From the NCBI GenBank assembly GCA_963691815.1, contig OY829660.1, positions 26,999,172-27,063,171 on the forward strand: a stretch of DNA of 64,000 nucleotides, written 5' to 3'. This stretch comes from Echiichthys vipera. Its lineage: Eukaryota; Chordata; Actinopteri; Perciformes; Trachinidae. The notes below the pieces were generated by a model. It was given only the letters and a program-made list of their open reading frames with translations. It had not been told where the DNA came from and made no database searches. Both the position numbers and the translations under genes were made by a program. Below, piece by piece: positions 24,763 to 35,646 of this stretch (positions are counted from its first letter, which is position 1; the number at the start of each line of letters is the position of its first letter).

Positions 24763-27715
24763 GTTCAATTCAATTCAATTCAAAAAACTTTATTTGTCCC
24801 CAGGGGGCAATTCAGGGCACACAGAGCAGCAAATCACGACAGTGCAATTACACAAAAAACATTTTAACCTAACACAAGAATAAAGAGTAAAAGAAGAGTA
24901 AGTGTCAGGATGTTAATGTGTTAGTACAGGTAGAATAAGTGTCAGGATGTTAGTGTGTTAGTACAGGTTAGATACAGAGAACATCGTCGGCGTGAGATGT
25001 AGAAAGACATGTGTGTATCAGATGTAAGCAGACATGTGACGTGTGGTGTCTGGAGTGTGGGGGGGGGGGGGGGGGGTGAAGTGTCCAGGGGAGGGTGTCA
25101 AGAGTGGGGAGGGGGATGGTCAGAGGGGTCAGGAGTTGAGGAGCTGGACAGCCCTGGGGATGAAGGTTGCTCTTCTCCTCTGTGTCCTGCAGCAGGGACA
25201 GCGAGGACGGCGTCCTGAGGGGAGCCACTCAAACGCTGAGAAGAGAGCGTGAGAGGGGTCCTGCATGATCCGACCAGCTAATCTGAGTGTCTGCTGCTCG
25301 TGGATGGTCGACAGAGTTCTAACAGGAAGTCAAATGATCTTAGAGCAGACCGTGGCTACGCTCTGCAGGCGGTTTATGTTCTGGAGGCTGGTGGAGTAGA
25401 ACCAGCATGTGATGGAGAACGTGATGATGCTCTCGATGAAGGAGTAGTAAAAGGTCAGGAGGATGTTCTTGCTGACTCCAAAGGAATTGAGCTTCCTAAG
25501 GAGGTATTTCCGCTGCTGACATTTCCTGAGAATCTCCTCTGTGTTGGAGGAGAATTTCAGCAGGCTGTCAAAGATGGTGCCCAGGTACCTGTACTCCTCA
25601 ACTGCTTCAACAGGCTTCCCGTGGATCACGGTGTTTGCTGATGCAGCCAGTTCCCTCTGCTTGTTGGAGAAGGTCACCACCATGTCTTTGGTTTTGTTGA
25701 CATTCAGCTCCAGGAGGGAGCTGTCACACCACTCCACAAACTCCTGAAGAGCTGGTCCGTGGTGCAGAGATGGGCCTGACAGCAGAGACAGGAGGACGGT
25801 GTCGTCAGTGTACTTCACCAGATGACAGTTAGGCTGTGTGGTTCTGCAGTCATCGGTGTAGAGGATGAAGAGCAGAGGTGAGAGCACACAGCCCTGAGGG
25901 GAGCCGGTTGAGGTGTGTTGGAGGTCGGAGAAGGTGCTGTTGACCAGGACTCTCTGTGAACGGTTGGTCAGGAAGTCCAGTATCCACAGGATTAGCAGTT
26001 GGTCCAGATGAAAGAGGGCTGAGAGTTTGTCAGCCAGGATGTGGGGCTGCATGGTGTTAAATGCAGAGGAGAAGTCTGCAAACAGGAGTCTGGCTGCGGT
26101 GTTGGGGCGCTCCAGGTGTTTGTAAACAGTGTCTATTATGAATGTTTTTGCATCATCGACGCCCCTGCCAGCTCGATAAGCGAATTGGAGCGGGTCCATC
26201 TGGGAGTGGGTTTCCCTGATGATGTGTTGTTTTATGATCCTCTCCATGGCCTTCATCACAAGAGAGGCGAGGGCCACCGGCCGGAGGTCATTCAGACATT
26301 TGACGGCGCTCTATGGACTATGCTGCTGTCCATGGATCTTTGGAACAGGGTCTGAAACACGCCCCCTAGCTGCTCAGCACAGTGCTTCAGGACGCGGCCG
26401 CTGATGTTGTCTGGGCCAGGTGAGCTGTTCTCCCTTGTCTTCCTGAGGGCTTTCACCACGTCCTCTTCACTGAAGGTGAAGGATGCTGAGTCACTGGGCT
26501 TGAGCTTGGACATCGCTTCTTCCAGCTGGGTGGTGTTGTCCTGCTCGAACCTTGTGTAGAGAGAGTTAAGGTCATTGGGGAGAGATGAAGAGCTGCTGCC
26601 TGAAACCTGGATGGTTTTTGTGTTGCTGGCTGCTGTTGAGGATCTCCTTGAGCTCTTTGGTGATCCAGGGTTTGTTGTTGGGGTAGATAGTGACCGTTTT
26701 GGAGGGGATGATGTTGTCCACACAGAAGGAAATGTACGATGACACAGTGTCCACATGTTCATTAATGTCATCAGAGGGGGCCAGGAGGTTGTCCCAGTCA
26801 GTGGATTCAAAGCATCCTTGGAGTGTGATGATGCTTTCGTTGGTCCACTTTTTGATATTCTTGATAACTTTCTTCACCCTTCTCATGACAGAGATGTAAG
26901 CCGGAGCAAGCAGGATGGCATGGTGATCAGCAGAGCCCAGAGGGGGGAGGGCGACAGATCTGTATGCGTCGGGTACTGAACCATAGCACTTGTCCAGTGT
27001 CTTCTCCTGGCGTGTGTGGCATGTGATATACTGTTGATAACCTTTTAATGATTTGTCCAGGGAGCAGTGGTTAAAATCACCCAAGATGAATTTGGGAGAG
27101 TCCGGTGAAATGTGGTCCAGTTTGTTTAAAGAGTCTGTGATGTGTTCAGTGGCTGTGACTGCGTTGGCTCTGGGGTGGATGTAAACCAGGATGACAAAGA
27201 GCTGAGGAAACTCTCTGGGTAGGTAGAAAGGGCAAAGGGAGACAGCCAGAAGCTCAATGTCTGGGGTGCACAGTTTCTCCCTCACGACAATCGTTGAGCA
27301 CCAGCGTGTGTTTACATACGGACACACGCCGCCGCCATGTTGTTTACCGGTGAGCTCACTGTCTCGATCAAGTCTTAGAGGGGGGCCGAAGCCATCAACG
27401 TGCAGGGCATGGTCATCGTCGTTCTTATTTAACCACGTCTCAGTGAAAGCAAGAACCGAGGCAGTCCTGTACTCATGCATGTGGTTAACGTTAGCTTGTA
27501 GCTCGTCCGTTTTGTTCCGGAGGGATCTAACATTAGCTAGGACGATAGATGGAAGTGGCCGTTGTTTACAAGTCTCCCGTTTGAGCCTGGCCCTGATTCC
27601 GCTCTTTCTCTTCCCCCTTCTGGTTACCTTATTGTTCTTGTGTGTGATCTTGTCATGGCTGGTTGAGTTAGTTGTACGCTATTATGCTGTTGAAACAAGG
27701 TAATAACACTAAACT
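24763..27715 (-). mobile_element. Nearly full-length LINE (Rex1/CR1-type)
   Basis: About 2.95 kb on the minus strand. The 3' tail (rc of CAATTCAATTCAATTC, 24763) has 'aataaagt' before it. The 3' UTR covers 24780-25330, RT lies at 25330-~26600, and the apurinic endonuclease at ~26600-27705. Only a few frame breaks separate the parts, so it is one of the youngest LINE copies in the window. A G-run at 25060-25076 lies in the 3' UTR. The 5' end is near 27715, next to an unrelated orphan ORF. Confidence 0.85.
25330..27705 (-). pseudogene. LINE endonuclease-reverse transcriptase pseudogene
   Basis: Reading order: endonuclease (LPSIVLANVRSLRNKTDELQ at ~27560; AFTETWLN; FILGDFNHCSL; GSADHHAILLAP), a linker, then a frameshift near 26600. 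There follow the RT N-terminal segment (FTFSEEDVVKALRK, SSPGPDNISGRVLK) and another break at ~26285. A 315-codon open RT is last: motif A FADFSSAFNTMQP, motif B GSPQGCVLSPLLFILYTDD, motif C KYTDDTVLL, where the usual Ala of F/YADD is Thr. Such proteins nick DNA and reverse-transcribe their own RNA at the target; this copy cannot make a single full protein. Confidence 0.88.
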
Positions 27716-27734
27716 GTATACTCACCACACAGAT

Positions 27735-29665
27735 TGTTGGTTATCATACTCGACTTTTCAGGTTATGGCTTTTTTTGGGTAAGAAGACAAGCCACGGGTT
27801 GCAGGAATTGGACAGGCAATTTTCCAGGCAGCACCACCACGTGCTGTGGTAGCACCATTACAACTTGGCCTTGCAGTGCAGGCACATCATATGTATCGGT
27901 CACAATGCCTGGTGGATACCCTTCATGGAATGGGATTTGCTTCAATTCAATTCATTTCAATTTTATTTATAGTGCCAAATCATAACAAAAGTTATCTCAG
28001 GACACTTTACAGAGTAGGTAAAGACCACACTCTATGACTTATTTATCATTTACATAGACCCAACAATTCCCCCGTAGAGTACAGTGGCAACGGAAATCTT
28101 CCCTTTAACAGGCAGGAACGCCAGACAGACCCAGCTCTGTGGAGGACGGACATCTGTCTGCACCGGTTGGGGAGGAAGAAAAGAGTGAGAAAAGATGGAC
28201 AGAGAGAGACAAGGACAGACAGAGAGACAGAGATGCAAGCAACCAAAGAGTAACAGTTACTATAATAATATCTATAGTAATGTGAATATGACTTATATGT
28301 TATAGCAGTTAATACAGCAGAATAGTAGAAACAAGCACAGCTAAGGTGATAGAATATGAAAATGATAATAATTATGGCGATGGTGGCAAACATGATCAAT
28401 GATGAGTAGTGGCAAAAGCAGCTACGATACAGCGAGACACCATACCACTGATGGTGTTTTTATGGCTACAAGTTCCATAGTTTATAAGACTAGTGATAGT
28501 ATATATGACTAATAGGTATAGTAGTAGCAGGAAGTGTCATGCAGGACCACGGCAGCAGGCACCACCACGATCAGCAGAGACCTGAGAGACGACAAAGCAC
28601 AAACAACTCCGGGGAAGAAGTTAAATTAGTAACATGCATTGATGAGACATGAATGGTACAAACAGAGAGGAGAGAAGCTCAGAGTATTAGCAAAAGTATT
28701 GTCCCCCGGCAGACTAGGCCTATAGCAGCAAAATTAAGCAGAACAAAATCAGCTTTAAAAATAACAACATAGCTAAGGGCTCGTAAGCCCTTGCTGTAAG
28801 CTTTATCAAAAAGGAAAGTTTTAAGTTTACTCTTAAATATGGGGACAGTGTCTGCCTCCCAAACAACACTTGGGAGTTGGTTCCACAGGAGAGGAGCTTG
28901 GTAGCTAAAGGCTCTGCCTCCCATTCTACTTTTGGAGACACTAGGAACGACAAGTAGCCCTGCATTCTCAGAGCGCAGCAATCGACAGAATCGACTGCTC
29001 TTTAAGATGCATCATCATACAAGGAAGTTTTGCGTTTTGAAAAGAATGATTCAAATATGTTAGCAGATGACATAGATGTGCTGGACATGGCACTTTTTTG
29101 GGGACAATGTCGAACACAACACTATTGATGGTTAGGGGACCTTCCACAGAATGGGAATCATAGCAGCAATCACTCCAGGGCGAAAAAAAAACGACCGTAT
29201 CATTCCACGGTGACACATTACCAACCTAAATTTTACAGTGCAAAGTAAAATCCAACAACCTCCCAGCACCGATCAACTGTGAGAGAAACAAGAAACCCCA
29301 GGTTGGCAGGGAATGAGGCATATCATTCATCAAAGACTAGAGCATCCAGGCCAATCATCAGTTGTGTTCCTGCCAATGATTGACCTGTACTCTGGAGACG
29401 AAACGTGTATTTTGTCCACCTAGTGTTTTGTTTGTGACCTGGCTATCAAACACAACGCTCCACCCATTATTACGTTTGATCAACCACTGTACTGGAAAGC
29501 AGCAGAGATCCTTATGGATGCACCACAGAGTAGTCCCCTGAAAAGCCTAGTCTTAATGATGGAAGGTTTCCATACTTTTAATGAACACACGTGGTGCAAT
29601 AGGCACACTGATGGCAACACAATCGCATACCTTGATGAGGGATCAAATTATGAAAGGTAAAAAAT
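27735..29665 (+). pseudogene. Orphan ORF of unknown function, split by a LINE
   Basis: Plus-strand coding remnant in two parts. The left part (27800-27942) reads GQAIFQAAPPRAVVAPLQLG then LAVQAHHMYRSQCLVDTLHG. The right part (from ~29012) reads SYKEVLRFEKNDSNMLADDI, GDNVEHNTIDG-stop-GTFHRMGIIAAITPG, then IITFDQPLYWKAAEILM, SPLKSLVLMMEGFHTF and AIGTLMATQSHTLMRDQIMKGK. One in-frame stop and at least two frameshifts are present. These segments resemble long uncharacterised ORFs I recall from repeats of fishes and aquatic invertebrates; I cannot assign a function or class. LINE copy D (27944-28975) lies between the parts. Confidence 0.6.
27944..28981 (-). mobile_element. LINE 3' end (L2/CR1-type), copy D
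   Basis: The minus strand encodes the RT C-terminus (LRSENAGLLVVPSVSKSRMG, AFSYQAPLLWNQLPSV, FKSKLKTFLFDKAYS) at 28981-~28780, then ~730 bp of 3' UTR and a tail with rc AATTG repeats at 27944. Closely similar to copy A over its whole length. 5' truncated; it sits in the orphan ORF. Confidence 0.85.
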
Positions 29666-29699
29666 GTGCATTTGAATTTACTGAAGTCAATATGCAATG

Positions 29700-32470
29700 T
29701 TTGTTTGTTTGTTTGTTGCGTTTATTTGGAATATTTCTCCAAAAAATAATAATACACACATATGTACATACACATGTATGCACATACATATCTAAAACAG
29801 TAATCGCATTCATCATGAAATAAATATTCAAAAAGGAGTGAGAAGAAGTTAAACTTATAAACTCCCACCCCTTCACCTTCTTTATAACTTACAACAAAAA
29901 TAGAAATGAGCTTCCTAGCCCAACAGATCTCTTATATAAAAAAATAAAATAGAAAACGCTTTGCTGAGTGCTAAGCAAAAAAAAAAAATATATATATATA
30001 TATATATTTGCATATGATATCCTCAACGCACAATCAAGTAACACCCATATAGCTGTAGGTGTTTACCAAAAAAAATGAATCCGTGATTCAGATACACACA
30101 GAGAGATATAGAGAAAAAAAAAAATCCACCCCCTATACTTTACAGTACACCCTATCACACCCTTATGCCCATTATACCACTTAGTGGTCCTAAGTAACTT
30201 CATCCCTGTACCTTGTAAAGATCACATCCTTATACCTCAGTTTAAACTGTTTAATGTTTGGACATTCCTTTAATTCTTTTATGAAATCTGTATCAAAGCT
30301 TCACCCCGCTGACTGAAACACAAAAACCTTTCCTGATCGTACGCACCAGTGGAATATTGAAATTAATTGTCCCTCTCAAATGGTAACCCCCTTCATATAT
30401 GCTGAATAATTTCTGTATGTTTGTAGGTAATAAATTACCTTTAACTTTAAACATAATTTGAGCTGTTTGATAATCGACCATATCTGTAAATTTGAGTAGG
30501 CGTGATTGCAGGAATAATGAGTTTGTGTGTTCCCGGTAGTCGGCGTTATGAATGACACGTATGGCTCTTTTTTGAATGATGGTTAGTGGCTGTAGTGAGG
30601 TCTTGTAATTGTTACCCCAAATCTCAGCACAGTATTGCAAATACGGTGAGACTAAGGAACAGTACAGAGTGTGAAGGGATTTGTAATCTAAAACCTTTTT
30701 TGCTTTATTTATTATTGCGATGCTTCTTGAAACTTTGGTTTGGACATGTTTAATATGTGCTTTCCAACTAATTTTATCATCAATTACAGTTCCCTCTATT
30801 TTTAATATTACCTGTTTATTTGTTCTACAATTTCCAAACATCATCATTTTTGTCTTACCGAGGTTGAGTGATAACTTATTTGTGTCAAACCAGATTTTAA
30901 GTTTATTCAATTCTCTATTGATCTCCTCCTGTAGTTTTTGTAAATCATCCCCTGCACAAAAAATATTTGTGTCATCTGCAAACAATACAAAGTGTGCAAT
31001 ATCTTAGAAACATAACATATGTCATTGATATACAAAAGAAAAAATTGGGACCCAGCACTGACCCCCGGGGAACCCCACAAACAATGTCCAAACAAGATGA
31101 AACACAGTCACCCAGGCTCACAAATTGCTGCATCCCACTTAAGTAACTTGTCACCCACTGAAGTAATATTCCCCCAATACCATATCTTTCCAATTTATTG
31201 ATCAGTATGTCGTGATTGATTGTGTCGAATGCCTTTTTTAAATCAATGAATATGCCAACAGCGAATTTCTTGTTATCTATTGCATTTGTATTTCCTTCCA
31301 TTGCCTCAATTATTGCCAATGATGTTGATCTGTTAGTCCTAAATCCATACTGACTATCTGCAAGTATTTTGTGTTTTTCTAAGAATGTGTCCAATCTGCT
31401 ATTAAATAATTTTTCAAGTATTTTGGAAAACTGCGTTAGCAATGACACAAGTCTATAATTTGTGAAATGGTGCTTGTTTCCAGTCTTATATAGAGGTAAT
31501 ACTTTAGCTATTTTCATATTGCTTGGGAATGAACCAGTTTGAAATGATAAGTTAGATTTATAGGTTAATGGTTTGGAAATACCCTGAATTACTTTTTTTA
31601 CCAAGGTCATATTGACATCATTAAAGTCAGTTGAGTGTCTGCATTTACTATATTGATAATTTCATTGTCAGTCAGTGCTTTAAGAAACAATGAACAGGGA
31701 TTTCTCTCAAACCTATGTTCGTCATGTTTTCCTGCGTCACTGATTTTCTTTGCAAGGTCCGGTCCTACATTTACAAAGAATTCATTAAAACTGTTAGCCA
31801 CATTAGACATGTCAGGATTTTCAACACCCTTATCAATGAAATAGTTAGGCAGACTATTATGTCTAGACCCATTTCTTATAATATTATTTAGTACCTTCCA
31901 TATTCCTTTAATATTATCTTTGTTTTCATCTAATCTTCTTTTATAATAATCTTTTTTGCTTTAATTGAAGTTAGCATATAAGCTTCTGCTGTTGAAGTGA
32001 ATGAGAGATAATTTCCCCTTAGAGTTTATGCTCTGGTTGTATTGTTCATCTGTGTAATAGTAGCAGTTGTTATTTATAGATAGAAAGAAAGTTGTTGTCT
32101 GGGTCTATATCCTGTTTCATGCCCCTGCTGGAGTCAGTATATTTAAAAACTCCCGGTTCCAATTTCTGATATTCCTCTGAACCTATCATCTGTGTTATTT
32201 GACTGATGTCCTCCCCGGATGCAGAGCAAGTCCTAGTGTTGGTCATAGTTGATTTGTAATTTGATTGTTTATTTTGCTTCTTACCTCAGTCCGGTACGAA
32301 TCACCCATGTGGTCCTTATTCCCATGACTGTAATCCCATTCACCCTAATTGGAATTTGTCCAGATCACTGATATGCTTGACACAGATGACTTTGGCTTCC
32401 TCCGGGGTCCCATTCAAATTAATGTAAACTTTGCAGTTGGAAGTCCAAGTGTTTTGTATTTTACTTTGTT
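29700..32470 (-). mobile_element. LINE (jockey-group, L2/CR1-like) with internal deletion
   Basis: Minus strand. The 3' tail is an (AAAC)n run (rc at 29700-29716), followed upstream by a ~550-bp AT-rich 3' UTR including an (AT)n at 29988-30007. RT lies at 30293-31610 and the endonuclease/RT linker at 31607-31990. Only the start of the endonuclease remains (SLIHFNSRSLYANFN, ~31990). An ORF1-like end (NTWTSNCKVYINLNGTPEEA) is near 32450. Most of the endonuclease is deleted. Confidence 0.8.
30293..31990 (-). pseudogene. Reverse transcriptase pseudogene of the 29.7-32.5 kb LINE
   Basis: Segments in order: YYKRRLDENKDNIKGIWKVL (~31950), VANSFNEFFVNVGPDLAKKI, TGNKHHFTNYRLVSLL, QYGFRTNRSTSLAI, motif A GIFIDLKKAFDTINHD, motif B GVPRGSVLGP, a frameshift near 31000, motif C FADDTNIF (~30980), NKLSLNLGKTKMMMF, then the thumb and C-terminus ending near 30293. 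The F/YADD catalytic pair is intact, but the frame is broken at ~31610 and ~31000. Confidence 0.85.
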
Positions 32471-32599
32471 TCCTTAGGAGGTGTGCTTTTCTGGCTATCT
32501 CGGCATTGTGTTTGGCTAAGTGCTTGTTTATGTAGACATCGGTTCCTTTATCCCTTTAACTTCCTTCCTTGTTTCAGCAGCATTATCTTATGTTTTCTA

Positions 32600-33324
32600 C
32601 TCATCAATGTAAGTGTGAAAGTTGCTCCACATCTGGTGTGGATAATATGGGTACGAAACTGGTAGCAAACTTGATTGCTATTCCAGTTTGTCATGTTTCA
32701 AACCTAATTTTTAAAAAATTGCAAAGATCATTCTATTATTGCAAAGATCATTCTATTACCAAAGAATGCACCTGTACCATTCAGTGGCCCAAACAGTCGA
32801 CCAATTAGTCTGCTGCCTGCTCTGAGTAAGATCATGAAAAAATTGATTTTTGAACAAATACAATATTTTTCAGTTGATTTAAATACAGACTTTCAACATA
32901 ACTTTAGAGTTGGGCATTCCACTAGCACAGCCCTTACTGAAATGACTGATGATTGGCAAAGAGGAATCAACAGTAAGAACAAAATAGGGGCTATGCTGTT
33001 GGATTTCAGCGCGACTTTTGATATAATTGATCACAATTTCTTATTACAAAAATTGAAACAATATGGTTTCAATTCGACTGCAACACTCTGGCTAGAAAGC
33101 TATTTTGAAAAACAGGAAACAGACAGTGTACTTTATTATGGAAGTTTCTCTCAGTTAAAATCATCAAGTTGTGAAATTCTACAAGGAAGCCGCCTGCCTG
33201 GGACCACTGCAATATTCTGTACTAACAAATTAACTACCTTGAACCTTAAAAAAATGAAGAAATAGTGATGTAAGCTGATGACTCAACAATATACACGGCA
33301 GAGTCTGCGTTGGAATGGGTAACA
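32600..33324 (+). pseudogene. LINE reverse transcriptase fragment (I/Nimb-like group)
   Basis: Plus strand: VDNMGTKLVANLIAIPVCHV (~32640), a degraded stretch, then MKKLIFEQIQYFSVDLNTDF, TALTEMTDDWQRGI, motif A MLLDFSATFDIIDHN, and a decayed motif C in which YADD reads stop-ADD at ~33271. 5' and 3' parts are missing. It ends against the terminal repeat of the Penelope-like element. Class assignment is by resemblance only. Confidence 0.75.
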
Positions 33325-33877
33325 AATAAGCCTGTGAATGTTCTCATTTGTCCAGGTCATCGTTATCCCCAAAGCATTTTCAGTTAAAAGCAGCTGGACT
33401 TGGTTATTTGTCTAGGAAGACATTTCACCTCTCATCCAAGAGGATCAATTTATGTACGCATCTGACCGGGCTGGGACTGGTCCAACTAACTGGTGTGGAG
33501 ATCCTGGTATTTAACCTCTCACAAGGCCGATGATGTCACTGCAACCCTTTGTGCTCCAAGTGCTAACGACCGTCGTTAGAGTGACAGTCGTTGGTGGGAA
33601 GTAGGTTTGGACTTTGTTAGTGCTCTATTGAGTCTTAACGACAGTCGTTGGAGTCACAGGAGGCCCTTTGTGAACAGTTGTTCTTTGAGGTTAGATTGTT
33701 GGATCTCCTGAAGGGATGAAAGGGCAGCATTGTAAATTAGAGATGAGTGGTGTCTCAGACCTCCTCCTCTGTTTAGCAATGGTCTCTCTACTTTGGCATA
33801 GATGGCTTCTTTTACTCCTCTTTTGAACCATCTGTCCTCTTTGTCCAGGATTTGGACATTGCAATGATGTACAACAC

Positions 33878-34818
33878 TGAGTCGTGACGACTCAGCTGTT
33901 GTTGGGTGTATGTGTATTTAAGTGAGGGACAGGAGGAGGAGTACAGGGCACTGGTAGACAACTTTGTGAAGTGGACTGAACAGAATCACCTGCGGCTGAA
34001 CATCAGCAAGACCAGAGAGATGGTGATAGATTTCAGAAAGAAGAGGAACACGGCTTTCCAACATCTGTTTATTCTGGGAACGGATGTGGAGGCGGTGGAG
34101 GATTACAAGTACCTGGGTGTTACCATCAACCACAGACTGGAGATCTAACACTGAAGCTGTTTACAAGAAGGGGATGAGTAGACTTTACTTCCTGAGGAAG
34201 CTGAGATCCTTCAACGTGTGCAGCAAGATGTTGGAGATCTTTCATCAGTCTGTGGTGGCCAGTGTACTTTTCTTTACTGTGGTTTGTTGGGGAAACAGCA
34301 TTGGAGCCAGCGACACCAACAGACTCAACAAACTGATCAGGAAGGCTGGCTCTGTGATTGGCTGCAAACAGGACACTCTGGAGGCCGTGGTGGAGAGGAG
34401 GACACTGGAAAAAACTGTTCTCCATCATGGATAATCCTCTCCACCCTCTCCAACTCACACTGGTCAGACAGCGGAGCCCCTTCTCCAGAAGGCTGCTTCA
34501 GCTTCACTGTCGTAGCAACAGATACAGGAAATGTTTCCTGCCACAATCCATCACTTTTTATAATAACTCTCTCACCTCTGCCTGACAGAGAACTCTGCTC
34601 TCTCTACTGTTTTGGTGTATATATTATTATTGTTATAGTATATTTTGCATATTTTGTTGTATATATTATTGTTTATTGTTTAAAGCACACTGTGCACTGT
34701 ATATATACACTATGTATATATTGGATTCTATTTATGTTATGTACAAAGTTTTTATTTGCTGACCCACTACTGCTTCCCAGTCTGGGATCATTAAAGTAAT
34801 TATTTTCTATTCTATTGT
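33878..34818 (+). mobile_element. LINE fragment (Rex1/CR1-type), nested in the Penelope element
   Basis: Plus strand, 5' truncated. RT thumb and C-terminus: YRALVDNFVKWTEQNHLRLN, VEAVEDYKYLGVTINHRL, then the same LFLRKLRSFNVCSKMLEIFH-type C-terminus as the 21985 copy. The 3' end is 'aagtaattattttctattct'. It splits the GIY-YIG domain; an ATTG at both borders may be a short target duplication. Confidence 0.82.
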
Positions 34819-35646
34819 TGTCATCAAAGGAGTGGGCTTTCTCCTTGAAATGTAAGTGGACAGCAGAGTCCAGGCCTGAGGAGTTAGCTCTCCTGTGTTG
34901 GGCCATGCGTTTATGCAGTGGTTGTTTTGTTTCTCCAATGTAGAGATCTTTGCATTCCTCGTTGCATTGGACAGCATAAACCAAATTGCTTTTGTGGGTG
35001 TGTGGTGTTCTGTCCTTGGGATGTACTAGTCTCTGTCTGAGTGTGTTACTTGGTTTGACATACACAGGGATGCAGTGTTTGTTAAAGATCCTCCTGAGTT
35101 TCTCTGATACCCCAGCCACACACGGAATGACTATGTTGTTTCTCTTGTTTTCTTTTTCTTTCTCAACCACTTTGGTTTTCTTTCTGGAAGCAGCTGCCAT
35201 TTTCACAAAGGTCCAGCTGGGATAGCCACAAGTTGTGAGGGCGCCTCCTCTCAGGTGCTTGCGTTCTTCCCCTTGAGCCTGTGAGCTGGTGGGTAGGTTA
35301 TCCGCTCTGTGTTGCAGTGTTCTGATAACTCCAAGCTTGTGTTAAAGGGGGTGGTGAGAGTCAGTAGATATTGACCTGTGTGAGTGGGTTTTCTGTACAC
35401 CCCAATGTGGAGGCTCCTGTCATTCTCCATATGGACGTCACAGTCCATAACACAGGCCAACTATTGTCCTTGACTTCTTCTCTGGTGAACTTGATGTTTC
35501 TGTCCACTGAGTTTATATGTTCGGTAAAGTTTGCACCTCTTTGGATTTGATTTTAACTCATGTGTCGTCCACATATCTGAACCAATGGCTCGGGGTTACT
35601 CCTTTGAAGGATTTCAAAGCCTTGTCCTCTACCTCCTCCATATATA

